Below, piece by piece: positions 14,157 to 24,130 of a stretch of 64,000 nt of DNA. The number at the start of each line of letters is the position of its first letter. Position 1 is the stretch's first letter. Position numbers and translations under genes: made by a program. The notes under the pieces were generated by a model. That model was not told where the DNA came from. It did no database searches and was given only the letters and a program-made list of their open reading frames with translations. Origin of the DNA: VAZQ01 sp963721005 (GTDB lineage: Bacteria; Pseudomonadota; Alphaproteobacteria; Rhizobiales; Xanthobacteraceae); the NCBI GenBank assembly GCA_963721005.1, contig CAVRHR010000004.1:1021963-1085962 (forward strand), read 5' to 3'.

Positions 14157-16036
14157 GCGACGAGCTCCCTGACCAACGGCAGAGAAAAATAAAATACGGC
14201 GCCGCCATTGGGGCGGTTGTCCGCTGAGATTTCGCCACCGCAACGTTCAACAATGGTGCGGGCGATGGCCAAACCGAGCCCCGTCCCCTTTTCCTTGGTG
14301 GTGAAGAACGGTTCGAAAATCTGCTGCAGCTTGTCGGCGGGAATGCCGGAACCGGAGTCAGCGATCGAAACCTTGGCCGTGGAGTTACTGACGACCGCCG
14401 TTCGGATGGTCACTCGGCGATCGATAGGCGAATGGCTCGTAGTGGCATCCATCCCGTTCAGCACCAGATTCAGCAGAACTTGCTGCAGATGAACCGGATT
14501 GACGCGCACGGGCAGAGGTTGCGGATCGAGATTGGTGATCAATGTCACATCCCGGGCTTTCGCCTCGGGAGCGAGGATTTCGACGACGAGAATGATCACA
14601 TGGTTGAGATCGACCAGCTCGGGCTCGTGGTCGTTCTTTCTCAAGAGATCGCGCAGGTGCGTGATGACCTCCCCGGCTCGTTGATCGGACTTGCAGATGT
14701 CGGCGAGAATTGTGCCGATCAGGTCGAGGTCGGGAGGATTTTGCCTGAGCAGGATTTCCGCAGCTTGGGCATTGCTGAGGATCGCCCCCAAGGGCTGATT
14801 TAACTCATGCGCGATCGAGGACGAAATTGCGCTGAGCCCGGCGCCACGGTTCATGTGCATGACTTGCGCCAGACGGCCGCGCGATTCCATCTCGGCGGCC
14901 TGCCGCCGGTGCCGCTCAAGCAAAAGTACGGAGATGATCGCCGACTGGAGCAATATGGCGGCAACGGCAAACAATATCGGGGTGCGATATTGCTCCCATG
15001 CGGTCGCTTCCCGAAAGCGGATTTCACTGCCTTCGGGCAATGTGGCTTCGCTGATCTGCCAGCGCTGGAGTTGCCGCGCATCGAATATCGGCTTCACGGA
15101 CTCGCTTTTGACGACAGGGATGCTGGAAACGCTCTCGCCGGTGAGGATACGCAAAGCCAATCGCGCCAATTCGTCGCCCAGCAATACCGGACTGATGACG
15201 CGTCCGCCGACGCTGCCAAGTCCGACATAGGATTCCGCATCCACCACAATGGGCCGATTGGCCGCTTCAGCGAAGGTCACCATCGCGTCGCGCGGATCGT
15301 AGTTTACTCCCGCGCCATCGACATAAATATCCGTGTAAGCGATTGCCGATCGCTCCGGTAGCGCGGCAACACGCTTTTTGAGCTCTGCCATCGGCAGGCC
15401 AGTGAGGTCGATCAATTTCAAATTAGCCGCGAGGGCCGGTAGGTCTTGTTGGAATGATGGACGGGCGCGCTCCAGCGGGTCGCCCACCAGCGCGAGCTGT
15501 TCGAGGTTTAGCACCAGCGACCGGGCCGTATCCACCATATCTCTTAGTGACAGCTGGGCGGTCGTGCCCGTTACATCCGGTGGCAGCTTGAGTTGGCTGA
15601 CGAACCCTTCGGCCGCGACAAAGACGACCGGCACGCCGGACCAGAGTTCCGAACGCGAGTTCAAGATGAACTCGAGTGCAGGCACACCGACTGTGACGAT
15701 GAGGTCGATATTCTTTCCACGGTATTTGTCCCTGAAATACGTGCGCAAGAGCGCCTGATAGTTCGGTCCATCAAATCGGCCGCGGTCCATGTTCTCGGCG
15801 TAGATCGTCACCGCGTCAGCCGACCCGGCACGTATGGTCGCGCGGAGAGCGGTGGTGTAGGCGCCGTAGAAGTACCGGCCTGGGTCCTCGTGATCGAGGA
15901 TCAGCACCGCACGCGGGGGTGGTGCTGCGGCCGCGGAAATCGTAGGCGCCAAGCCTGCAGTTATCACAACAACCATCAGTGAGCGCACTGCGCGCCAACA
16001 AGACGTGCAATAACTCACAGGCGAGAACCCCAGCAT
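14153..16036 (-). CDS. Sensor histidine kinase with periplasmic substrate-binding-like sensor
   Basis: The 627-residue protein has an N-terminal signal-anchor (about 14-38) and a periplasmic domain (about 40-320) of the ABC_sub_bind type, recognisable from phrases such as IDLIVTVGVPALEFILNSRS and SGVPVVFVAAEGF. A membrane span follows (TPILFAVAAILLQSAIISVL), then the His-containing SSIAHELNQPLGAIL and a HATPase with DSGSGIP and GTGLGLAIARTIVERCGG. It would sense a small periplasmic ligand and phosphorylate the overlapping FixJ-type regulator at 13512. All catalytic boxes are intact. Confidence 0.9.
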   Translation of the reverse strand: MLGFSPVSYCTSCWRAVRSLMVVVITAGLAPTISAAAAPPPRAVLILDHEDPGRYFYGAYTTALRATIRAGSADAVTIYAENMDRGRFDGPNYQALLRTYFRDKYRGKNIDLIVTVGVPALEFILNSRSELWSGVPVVFVAAEGFVSQLKLPPDVTGTTAQLSLRDMVDTARSLVLNLEQLALVGDPLERARPSFQQDLPALAANLKLIDLTGLPMAELKKRVAALPERSAIAYTDIYVDGAGVNYDPRDAMVTFAEAANRPIVVDAESYVGLGSVGGRVISPVLLGDELARLALRILTGESVSSIPVVKSESVKPIFDARQLQRWQISEATLPEGSEIRFREATAWEQYRTPILFAVAAILLQSAIISVLLLERHRRQAAEMESRGRLAQVMHMNRGAGLSAISSSIAHELNQPLGAILSNAQAAEILLRQNPPDLDLIGTILADICKSDQRAGEVITHLRDLLRKNDHEPELVDLNHVIILVVEILAPEAKARDVTLITNLDPQPLPVRVNPVHLQQVLLNLVLNGMDATTSHSPIDRRVTIRTAVVSNSTAKVSIADSGSGIPADKLQQIFEPFFTTKEKGTGLGLAIARTIVERCGGEISADNRPNGGAVFYFSLPLVRELVA

Positions 16037-16237
16037 CGGTGGCCCATCTGAAACGGCGGCGAATACAACCCCGGTCTTCAGCCTTGAATATCGGTAAAGT
16101 ACGACACATTATCTGCCGATGCGAGACTTTGCCGCGCACCGGACATAGCATTCAATGCTCTGAAAACTTTAGGCAATTCTTACGTGCGTAGCACGAATTG
16201 GTTTCGATTGAAACCATATTTTAGCCCGAGTGAAAGT

Positions 16238-18712
16238 TCACTGGGCGGCCGGCTTGTTTAGTTGACGCCGAAGCTCTTGGATGAGGTCGGCCAGATTTCG
16301 ATTGGTTGGCTCAATCCGGGTCAGTTGCTGGGCATAGTCGAGTGCGGAGCTGACATCTCCGGCATCGCGATTGAATGTGACCAGAGCCATCAAGGTGTCG
16401 GGATCGGCTGGATGCCGCGCCAGGCTCTCCTTGAGAACGGTCGTGGCATCGGTGGTGCGTCCGTATGAATGCAACCCGATCGCATATACGTAGGCGTATC
16501 TCGCCCGATCCGGCTCGAGCTCGGCGGCGCGGCGTAATTCCACCAACGCGTCCTCGGGGCGCTTCAGCCTTGTGAGCGTGAGGCCGAGCGCATGATGCAG
16601 CCCGGCATCCTGTGGTGATGTGGCGATCGTCGCGCGCAGCACGCTTTCGCCTTCGCCATCCCGGCCATGTTGCCGATAAAGGTCGGCCAGGTTGATCGCC
16701 CCGGGAGCAAATTGCGGGCTCAGCCGCAGCGCGGCCTTGTATTCGACTTCAGCTTCGACGGAGAGGTCACGTCGCGCGTAGAAGCTTCCGAGTGCCGAGC
16801 GTGCTTCCGGCCGATCGGCGTTGAGGCGTTGTGCTGCGACGAACTCGGCCGCGACGCGCTCAAAGCGTTCGCGGTCGGCTGGGGGCTGGCCCGCAGTCGG
16901 AACAGCAGCGAGCAATGCGACGGCCCGGATGCGCACGCCGCGGCTGGGGTCTGAAAGCAGCGGCGAAACGATCGGCCAGATCTGCGGCGCCGGCACATTC
17001 GCGAGCATGTCGAGGGCGCCGATCCGCACCATCGGATCCGGGTCCGCCAGCGCTTGCCGCGCCAGGCCGACATTCGAGGGCGAGACACGGGACTCCAAGT
17101 CGGCCAGCGCGCTCGCGCGCGCAATGGCAGATGTGTCGCGATCCCCGGCAACCGCCGCAAGCAGCTTTGCGGCATCTGCCTTGTCGGTCCATGCCGAAGC
17201 GAATGCCTCGGCGTACTTTTGAAAACCCTTCCGGTCAGGTCCATGCCAGCGTTCGATCGCCGCGGTAGCCCATTCGGCTGACTTGTCGGCGTGGCAATCG
17301 TTGCAGGCATTGGGAGTGCCGAGCCTCGCCGAAAGGTCCGGGCGTGGAATACGGATGCTGTGATCATGCCGCCGATCGACGACCATGTAGGTCCTGGTCG
17401 GCATATGACACGACGCGCAACCCAAGGGCGGGTCTGCCGCTGCGTGCTGGTGGTGTGTGACGACCACGTATTTGTCGGATGAATGGCATTGCAGGCAGAC
17501 GCCATCGCCAGGCACGCGAAGATTTGCGCTATGTGGATCGTGGCAGTCGCTGCAGGTGACGCCGGCCGCGAACATCTTGCTTTGCTTGAACGAGCCGTAT
17601 TCGTAGACCTCGTCCAGCATCTGTCCGTCCGCGTGATAAAGCCCGGGGCCAAGCGGCGAGACGGTGTGCGTGTCGGATAGCCATTGGCCGGGGACCCAAG
17701 TTTCGGAAAACTCGCCGCGGCGCGCGTGGCACCGCCCGCAAGTCTCGACTTCGGCACGCAAGGTGCGTGGAGAACTGCTGCGGTTCGAATTTCCGGTTAC
17801 GGCATCGCGGGTCCAGGTCGCGTCACGCCGCTCGGAAAAGCGCTCGGCCAGACCCATGCTCGGGTTATCAAGCTTGCCAAGCAGAGACCAACGCTGGCGC
17901 TCTTGCGCCCAGCCGACGTGACGGGATCCGGCGCCGTGGCAGGCTTCGCACCCCACGGTTATTTCCCCGAAAGTGGTCGCGTAGCGGTCTGCCGCGGCGT
18001 CGTAGTTCTTGCGCAGGCCCGTCGTATGGCACTCCGCGCACATGTAGTTCCAATTCTGGTTCAGCTTGGTCCAGTGCAGGATGTCGTCGTGCTTGACCTC
18101 CTCGTTCGGGTAGAGATGGAACCAATGCTGGCCTCCTTGGTCTTTCGGGCGGCTGTCCCATGCGATCGACAGGGCCTGAACGCGGCCGTCCGGAAACACG
18201 ACGAGGTATTGTTGCAACGGGTAGATCCCGAAGGTGTATTTCACCTCGAAAGTGGCAAGCTTGCCGTCGGCGCCGTCGGTCTCGACCAGAAACTTACCGT
18301 CCTTGCGGAAGAAGCGCGAGCTCACACCGTAATGCTCAAAGCTCGAATCGTTGAAATCGCCAAGCACCGAAGCTTCGGTCGCGTGGTCCATCGCTGCCTT
18401 GTGGTGCGACCCGCGCCACAGCTTCGCCTGCGCCTGATGACATCCGGCGCAGGTGTCGCTGCCGACGAAACTTGCGACACCAGTATCAGGTATCTCGCCG
18501 GCGGGCTCATTGCCCTCCAGAAGCTTGAACCCGAGGTCGAACGCGATGACGCTCGCCGCCACCACCAACGCAAGCCAGAGCTTGCGCTTCAGGAGAGCGC
18601 CCGCGCCAGGGGAGTTGGCTTGCTGCGGCGCGGCCTGCAATGCATTGGCAGGGGCCTTGCGCAAGTCACCCTTCGCAGCAGACTTGCCTCGCTTGCGTGT
18701 CAACTTCATCAT
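16238..18712 (-). CDS. Membrane-anchored octahaem c-type cytochrome with HEAT/TPR repeats
   Basis: The 825-residue product has one N-terminal span (about 44-62) and a periplasmic part with eight CXXCH haem sites at about residues 88 (CAGCH), 225 (CAECH), 255 (CEACH), 325 (CGRCH), 387 (CSDCH), 406 (CLQCH), 432 (CASCH) and 470 (CNDCH). Many extra His (SHHKAAMDH, THHQHAAADPP, DRRHDHS) could be distal ligands. Residues about 500-620 are HEAT-like and 640-820 are TPR repeats. This resembles the cytochrome c554/paired-CXXCH group fused to TPR. Start: two adjacent ATGs at 18712 and 18709. Electron partner unknown; the two-component pair downstream may regulate it. Confidence 0.85.
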   Translation of the reverse strand: MMKLTRKRGKSAAKGDLRKAPANALQAAPQQANSPGAGALLKRKLWLALVVAASVIAFDLGFKLLEGNEPAGEIPDTGVASFVGSDTCAGCHQAQAKLWRGSHHKAAMDHATEASVLGDFNDSSFEHYGVSSRFFRKDGKFLVETDGADGKLATFEVKYTFGIYPLQQYLVVFPDGRVQALSIAWDSRPKDQGGQHWFHLYPNEEVKHDDILHWTKLNQNWNYMCAECHTTGLRKNYDAAADRYATTFGEITVGCEACHGAGSRHVGWAQERQRWSLLGKLDNPSMGLAERFSERRDATWTRDAVTGNSNRSSSPRTLRAEVETCGRCHARRGEFSETWVPGQWLSDTHTVSPLGPGLYHADGQMLDEVYEYGSFKQSKMFAAGVTCSDCHDPHSANLRVPGDGVCLQCHSSDKYVVVTHHQHAAADPPLGCASCHMPTRTYMVVDRRHDHSIRIPRPDLSARLGTPNACNDCHADKSAEWATAAIERWHGPDRKGFQKYAEAFASAWTDKADAAKLLAAVAGDRDTSAIARASALADLESRVSPSNVGLARQALADPDPMVRIGALDMLANVPAPQIWPIVSPLLSDPSRGVRIRAVALLAAVPTAGQPPADRERFERVAAEFVAAQRLNADRPEARSALGSFYARRDLSVEAEVEYKAALRLSPQFAPGAINLADLYRQHGRDGEGESVLRATIATSPQDAGLHHALGLTLTRLKRPEDALVELRRAAELEPDRARYAYVYAIGLHSYGRTTDATTVLKESLARHPADPDTLMALVTFNRDAGDVSSALDYAQQLTRIEPTNRNLADLIQELRRQLNKPAAQ

Positions 18713-18747
18713 CCTTCGGCAATAAGCCGCGTGATGCTGCCGAACGG

Positions 18748-18960
18748 TTACCGCATTATACAGCCCTTTGGCACGCCCCGGGTCTTGCAGTAGACGACGG
18801 GGGGCCGGACCACCGGCCGTACGACGCAACCTTGTGGCACGCCGACGGTCTTACAATAGATTACTGCATTTGCAGGCCCTGCGCCCGCGGAAACCGCTGC
18901 CAGCGTCACTAGCGCCGCCAAAGCCGCCCCTGCGGGTGACAAACCGATTATACGAATCAT
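18748..18960 (-). CDS. Small secreted protein with duplicated YCKT-GVP-GC motif
   Basis: This 70-residue protein has a signal peptide (MIRIIGLSPAGAALAALVTL, cleavage near GPANA) and a mature part made of two copies of one motif, VIYCKTVGVPQGCVVRP and VVYCKTRGVPKGCIMR. Each copy has two Cys, likely forming disulfides. Such proteins are frequent in Bradyrhizobium as I recall; none has an assigned role. It lies 35 bp upstream of the octahaem cytochrome on the same strand, so both may be co-transcribed. Confidence 0.7.
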   Translation of the reverse strand: MIRIIGLSPAGAALAALVTLAAVSAGAGPANAVIYCKTVGVPQGCVVRPVVRPPVVYCKTRGVPKGCIMR

Positions 18961-19038
18961 TGTCGATCCTCCAGTGAGCGAGCCTCAGCATCATGTTTCT
19001 CTCTTGGGCTCTTTGTGAACTCGTCCTTCATGCGGCCG

Positions 19039-20072
19039 CTATTCGAACGCGAAAATGCGTCTCCAGTCGCCCTTCATATCGACGACAATCCATTTATTCA
19101 GCGCTGCGGCGTCCAGGGCTTTGTCGAGGCGGCCGAACGATGTGTCACGATCATAGGCGTATTCGCGCTCCGCGTCGGTATGATGTACGATCAAGCCGAG
19201 GCGGGCGCCGCCTGCCATCGTGGTCCATTGCAGCATCTCAAGATCGCCATCGGAATTTCCAAACGCGGCGATCGGACGACGGCCGATGAATTCATTGATC
19301 CCGACCGGCTTGCCGGCGCCGTCGTCGACGAAATTCACTTCCGGCAATCGGAACAGTTCGGGCCTGCCGTCGCGCATCTGGAACTTCGTCTTGATCGACG
19401 AGCCGACGACTTGCTCCGGCGGAACCCCATAAATTCGCTCGGTCCAGGGGCGCATGAACTCGATACCACCACCGGAGACAATGAAGGTCTTAAAGCCATG
19501 GGCACGCAAATAAGAGAGCAACTCGATCATCGGCTGGTAGGCGAGCTCGGTGTATGCGCGCTTGAATTTCGGATCTCGCGCCGTGGCCAGCCAATCCGTC
19601 ACGATCCTCTGGAATTCCTCGGTAGTCATGCCGGCATGGGTCGCCATGCCCAGCTCCAGCAACCCACGTTCGCCGGATTCAGACAGTGTCTTCATGTCTC
19701 CCTCGAGCGCCGCCTTGAAGGGCTGCTTGTCCTTCCATTCCGGGTGTAGAGGCGCCACAATCTTTACCCGATCGAGAATGAACGCCATTTGGACGTACAT
19801 CGGATGCTCAGACCACAAGGTCCCATCGTTGTCGAACACCGCGATGCGTTCGGCGGGCGGTACGAAATCCGGGCCGCCTTGTCGCGCGATCCGGCGACGA
19901 ACTCGACGATGGTCCGTTTGCTGACCCCTTCGTTCCACGATGGGAGGCTGTCGGCCTGAGCCTGTGCCGGCTCGGACACCAGAAGGCTGTGGCCGATCAT
20001 GATCGGAAGTGCCGCTGCGGTCGTGAGCAAAATCCTGCGGCTGATTACAGTGAAAGTATTGGTCGGCTTCAT
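19039..20072 (-). pseudogene. Exported HAD-family phosphatase, one frameshift
   Basis: The first frame (from 20072) encodes a signal peptide of Tat-like appearance (SRRILLTTAAALPIMIGHSL) and the mature start DSLPSWNEGVSKRTIVEFVA. At about 19870-19885 the sense moves to the neighbouring frame: GGPDFVPPAERIAVFDNDGT then LWSEHPMYVQMAFILDRVKI. That frame runs to 19039 with the HAD motifs FDNDGTLW (nucleophile Asp), FIVSGGG and AAFGNSDGDLEM. The product would be a periplasmic HAD hydrolase of about 345 residues. One base at GGCGGCCC, a GC-rich run, restores it, so this could be an assembly error. Confidence 0.75.
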
Positions 20073-20204
20073 GTCGGTTCCTATCGATATCGACGCTCGG
20101 AACTATCGTTGCTCACAACGTCTCGGTGGCGGTCTAAGGACGGTTGGGGTCGGGTCAGCCCAACCTAACCCTTGAAGTTTACCTTGTAGGTTCACTCTGA
20201 GCTT

Positions 20205-20230
20205 GCGGGCGGCCCTTGCGAGCCGCCCGC
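20205..20230 (-). terminator. Hairpin downstream of the arylsulfatase
   Basis: GCGGGCGGC pairs perfectly with GCCGCCCGC over an 8-base loop, 17 bp after the sulfatase stop on the minus strand. There is no clear T-tract, so it may be a stabilising 3' hairpin more than a strict terminator. Confidence 0.55.
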
Positions 20231-20246
20231 CCGTTGGCCATGTCTA

Positions 20247-21881
20247 TTACTGGCTGGGGCCTTTGCTCGCCGCCTCGGCCTCTTGCATCCTTTTCGCCAT
20301 CTCCGCCTTGACGGCGTCGAGATTGAAGCTTGCGCCCCGCTGCATCGGCGGGAAATCCAGGAAGGTCTGGAGCTCCTTGCCAACTACCTCCTGGACGAAC
20401 ACGAAGCGCCAGAACTGGAACTTGAACCAATCGAAGTATTGCTGCGCGCCGTCTTTCGTCCCGTTGGTCGGCCAGCCCGTGCGCTCGAAGGGATCCAGGC
20501 GCAGGTTGGTGATGTAAGGCACGTCCGGGTGGGTCTTTTCGCCCAACCAACCGGCGGGCTGGTCGATGAAGCGGAACTTGTAGTCGTCAATGCGCACCGC
20601 TCCAACCGTGCTTTCACCGAGGTAAAAAATTTCGTGACGGACGGACGGCCCCTTGCCGGTGATGGCGGCCATCTGATTGTAGCCATCCAGATGGTTCGTG
20701 TATGTCCGGTCGCCGATCTTCTTGCCCTTCAACAGTTCCTCGGTGATGTTCGGATTACCGGCAGCGGCCACGAAGGTCGGCAACCAGTCCATGCCGGAGA
20801 AAATGCCGTTCTGGATCGAATCCGCAGGGACATGGCCGGGCCAGCGGATCATCGCGGGCACGCGGAAGCCGCCCTCGAGGACCGTGCCCTTGGACTGTGA
20901 GAACGGCGTCTGCCCCCCGTCGGGCCAAGTGAAGACCTCGGTGCCATTGTCGGTGGTGAAGACCACGATGGTGTTGTCGTCCACCCCGATGTCCTTGAGT
21001 TTCTTCATCACCAAACCGACGTCGTCGTCGAGCTGGGCCATGCCGGCTTCCTCTTCCGACCAGCCATTCTCCGAGTTGCGCATCGCTTCATACTTCGGCG
21101 AGAGATGAGTGACGATGTGCATGCGGGTCGGGTTGAGCCAGACGAAGAACGGCTTGTTGTCGGCCTTGGCCTTGTCGATGAACTTGAGCGCAAAGTCGCG
21201 AATCTCGTCGTCCACCGTTTCCATGCGCTTGGGATAGAGCGTGCCGGCATCCTCGATCCTCTGCTTGCCGATCTTGCCCCAGCGTGGCATCTCCGTCTGG
21301 TCGTCCGTGTCCGTGGCGTAGCTGTGGACCATATTGCGCGGACCGACGACGTTCAGGAGGTTCTGGGGATAGTTGGGATGTGCCGGGTCTTCCATCGCGT
21401 CCAGGTGATACAGATAACCGAAGTATTCGTCGAAACCATGGACGGTTGGCAGGAACTCGTTCTTATCGCCGAGGTGATTCTTGCCGAACTGACCGGTGGC
21501 ATAGCCCATCGATTTCAACACCGTCGCAATGGTCACTGCCTCGGCCGGCAGGCCGACCGCCGCGCCAGCCTGGCCGACCGTAGTCATGCCGGTGCGGATC
21601 GGTAACTCCCCGGTGATGAAGTTCGCGCGGCCCGCCGTGCAACTTGCTTCGGCATAATAATCCGTGAACAACATGCCCTCTTTGGCGATCTTGTCCAGGT
21701 TGGGCGTCTTTCCCGCCATCAGGCCGCGATGGTAGGCGCCGATGTTCCACATGCCGATATCGTCGCCCATGATGACGACGATGTTGGGCTTCGGTTGCTG
21801 GGCGGTTGCTGGCATGCATACCGCCATTATGGCGGCCAGAGATGCCAGCGGACCCATCCAGAAGCGTCTAATTAAGCTCAT
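20247..21881 (-). CDS. Periplasmic arylsulfatase
   Basis: The 544-residue protein has a signal peptide (about 1-27, ending CMPATAQQ) and a type I sulfatase fold. IVVIMGDDIGMWNIGAYHRG holds the metal-binding Asp pair. The formylglycine motif is CTAGR in EASCTAGRANFITGE, of the C-x-A/P-x-R class. Later metal ligands appear in FTTDNGTEVFTWPDGG and a conserved Lys in LEGGFRVPAMIRWPGH. It hydrolyses sulfate esters in the periplasm, possibly for sulfur scavenging. A related sulfatase remnant lies at 25058-25565. It needs a formylglycine-generating enzyme, not found in this window. Confidence 0.92.
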   Translation of the reverse strand: MSLIRRFWMGPLASLAAIMAVCMPATAQQPKPNIVVIMGDDIGMWNIGAYHRGLMAGKTPNLDKIAKEGMLFTDYYAEASCTAGRANFITGELPIRTGMTTVGQAGAAVGLPAEAVTIATVLKSMGYATGQFGKNHLGDKNEFLPTVHGFDEYFGYLYHLDAMEDPAHPNYPQNLLNVVGPRNMVHSYATDTDDQTEMPRWGKIGKQRIEDAGTLYPKRMETVDDEIRDFALKFIDKAKADNKPFFVWLNPTRMHIVTHLSPKYEAMRNSENGWSEEEAGMAQLDDDVGLVMKKLKDIGVDDNTIVVFTTDNGTEVFTWPDGGQTPFSQSKGTVLEGGFRVPAMIRWPGHVPADSIQNGIFSGMDWLPTFVAAAGNPNITEELLKGKKIGDRTYTNHLDGYNQMAAITGKGPSVRHEIFYLGESTVGAVRIDDYKFRFIDQPAGWLGEKTHPDVPYITNLRLDPFERTGWPTNGTKDGAQQYFDWFKFQFWRFVFVQEVVGKELQTFLDFPPMQRGASFNLDAVKAEMAKRMQEAEAASKGPSQ

Positions 21882-22340
21882 GGCTCTTCTCCCGTCAGCT
21901 GCCCGAGAGGGGCCGGCAGCCAGCGCCCTGCCGCAAGTTCCTTCGGTGTTGCGAGTTCATCAGTGTTTGCCGGTGCGTGCTCGCGGCGAATTTAGATCAG
22001 CAATATTTCGCGTCGATGAACGTGTAGCTCGCGATAGGGCGAGTGTCGGAGATTACGCCCGGCCCTTCGCGGCAGCGAGAATAATGAGAGCAGGAAGAGC
22101 GATTTTCGCGTTGGTTGTCATTGAACAAGCCTCCCAGCCGACCCGGTTTGCAGTCGGGCACATTTGGTCAGGTTACGCGGGGGCTATCCCGGGCGGGTAT
22201 TGACCTTTGGTGCAGTACGCCAACGCTGAGTTCCTTGGGAGGAACCAAGCGCGTTGCGCAGCTGCTCGTCGTTGTCGCGGGCCGCGTAGATCCGATCCCG
22301 GCTCGCCGGCCAGGCTTGGGTGCAGATTTCGAGGGCGTCC
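21882..22340. other. Mostly non-coding, with a CTKGQY-tail remnant
   Basis: The stretch lies between the divergent sulfatase and L,D-transpeptidase genes. At 22173-22217 the minus strand encodes YCTKGQYPPGIAPA and a stop, a C-terminal tail also seen in other forms near 29849 and 36504. No complete gene can be built around it. The rest shows nothing recognisable. Confidence 0.4.
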
Positions 22341-22793
22341 ATGAACCTTTTTTCCCGCCGAACGATCGTCATCGACACCCCCAACACCTATCTCTACCTC
22401 GTCCTCGGCAACGGACGGGCGATGCGCTACGGCATTGGCGTCGGCCGCGAGGGCTTCACCTGGGCCGGCACCCAGAACGTCACCAAGAAGGCCGAGTGGC
22501 CGGATTGGACGCCGCCTCCGGAAATGATCGAGCGCCAGCCCTACCTGCCCCGCTTCATGGCCGGTGGCCCCGGCAACCCGCTCGGCGCCCGGGCAATGTA
22601 CCTCGGCGGCTCAGTCTATCGCATTCACGGCACCAACGATCCCTCGACCATCGGCCACCGCGTGTCGTCGGGCTGCATCCGGCTCACCAACGACGACGTC
22701 AGCGACCTCTACGGCCGCGTCAATGTCGGCACCAAAGTCGTCGTCCTGCCGATGACCGAGCGCCGCGCTTCGGTAGCCAACGGAATCTATTGA
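22341..22793 (+). CDS. L,D-transpeptidase (YkuD), N-terminally truncated
   Basis: The frame encodes the YkuD catalytic domain: TIVIDTPNTYLYLVLGNGRA at the start and the active-site region YRIHGTNDPSTIGHRVSSGC then IRLTNDDV, with the catalytic His and Cys intact. The enzyme class cross-links peptidoglycan or attaches proteins to it in the periplasm. Relatives carry a signal peptide and about 50 further residues before this domain; here the domain begins within 8 residues of the ATG, so export would fail. The start is uncertain. It is followed by a strong hairpin at 22818-22846. Probably an inactive remnant. Confidence 0.75.
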   Translation: MNLFSRRTIVIDTPNTYLYLVLGNGRAMRYGIGVGREGFTWAGTQNVTKKAEWPDWTPPPEMIERQPYLPRFMAGGPGNPLGARAMYLGGSVYRIHGTNDPSTIGHRVSSGCIRLTNDDVSDLYGRVNVGTKVVVLPMTERRASVANGIY

Positions 22794-22817
22794 ACGAAAT
22801 TTGCTATGCTTGAACAC

Positions 22818-22846
22818 GCCGGCCTTGCGGAGATCGTAAGGCCGGC
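22818..22846. terminator. Bidirectional terminator between convergent genes
   Basis: GCCGGCCTT pairs perfectly with AAGGCCGGC over an 11-base loop and is followed by TCTTT on the plus strand. It lies between the L,D-transpeptidase stop (22793) and the 3' end of the opposing kinase remnant (22855). Confidence 0.75.
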
Positions 22847-22854
22847 TCTTTCGT

Positions 22855-24130
22855 TCATAGGTCGCCTACCGGGAGGTCGACATGAAAGACGGTCCCGAAG
22901 GGCTTGTTCGCAGCTGCCCGAATGGTTCCAGAATGGGACTCGATGATCGATCGACAAATGGTGAGTCCTATTCCGGTTCCGGCAGACTTTGTCGTAAAGA
23001 ACGGCTCGAAGACCCGATTCATGTTCTTCCTCTATTCCCGTTCCGGAGTCTTCGATGGCGATCAGAACACCGGATGTCTCCTGGACAGCCGTCGTGACCG
23101 CAACAGGCGGTTCCGATCCGTGATGGATCTCATGGCTTCGATTGCGTTCAGAATGAGATTTGAGAACACCTGTTGCAACTGGCCACGGTCGGCAAGCAGT
23201 TGTGGGATTCCATCGTGGAGGTCAGTCGAGACTGATACCCGTTGAGTCCGCAACTCGACGTCGACATGGTGAGGACGTCGCGCAAGAGCTCGTTAACGCT
23301 GATCCATGCTCTTCCATGAACATCCTTCTTGAACATTGCGCGAAGACTTGCAATCACTGCACTCGCACGGGCACTGTCGCTCGCGATACCGGCGAGGGCG
23401 TCGCGCGCTTCATCTATATTGGGCGGCGTCTTTGCAAGGAAGAGCAAAGCAGCTTGGCTGTTCAGGGCGATCGCGCTCAGCGGCTGATTGACCTCGTGGG
23501 CCATCGAGGCCGCCATTGCGTCCATCGCAATCTGCCGCTCCTCGCGCTCGCCACGCCTCTTCACCACTGATCGGGCCAGGTGCGCATAGAGCGTCGTCGT
23601 TTCTGAAAGCAATACCACCAGGACCAACATTGTGGCGATGAGCGCATAGGTTCGGCCAGCGTACCAGCCAAGACTGAATCGGGCATTGATGAGGACCGCG
23701 GAAATTGTGCCCTCCAGCACCCAAGTGCAGCACATGACCATGAGCCATAGATCGAGCACCGAGCGCCGGCCAAACCACAGCAGCGCAAGCGCGACAGTGT
23801 CCAATAGGATGATTAATCCGCCGAATAATGTGGAGAGGCTTTGATTCATCTGAAGGTTATCAAGAAAGACCTTCGGTAAAAGGGAATCTCCCCTGATAGC
23901 GAACCATGTCAATCCGAACGCCATTGCCGCCACGGCCGCGACGCTCCAGCCGATGACCGCAATCGGCGAGCGCTCAAGCATGCTTGCACCACCTTGCGCG
24001 TCCTTATCCTTGAACAGAGCATAGATGATCAACGGCAGCGGCGCTCCCGCGTGCCAAAAAATGTAGATCCATACAGTGGGTTGAAGTCCGGCCCCCAGCA
24101 GGCCTGTCGGCGCGAACGCTCCCGGACTAA
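22855..24130 (-). pseudogene. MASE4-type membrane histidine kinase, multiply broken
   Basis: Segments of one kinase can be followed through several frames. GAFAPTGLLGAGLQPTVWIY at about 24120 belongs to a MASE4 membrane sensor, continued by LLSETTTLYAHLARSV. The His box MAHEVNQPLSAIALNSQAAL is in the 23148 frame. After a frame change near 23268 comes LLADRGQLQQVFSNLILNAI, then, after further shifts near 23090 and 23005, ATPase-lid and G2 boxes (FEPFFTTKSAGTGIGL). It ends GTVFHVDLPVGDL at 22855. The first part of the membrane domain is missing: the fragment abuts the 3' end of the DUF4239 gene. Not functional. Confidence 0.85.

Noticed and set aside
17684..18793. 369-residue plus-strand open frame
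   Set aside because: It is the shadow of the octahaem cytochrome gene, whose CXXCH motifs show the true strand.
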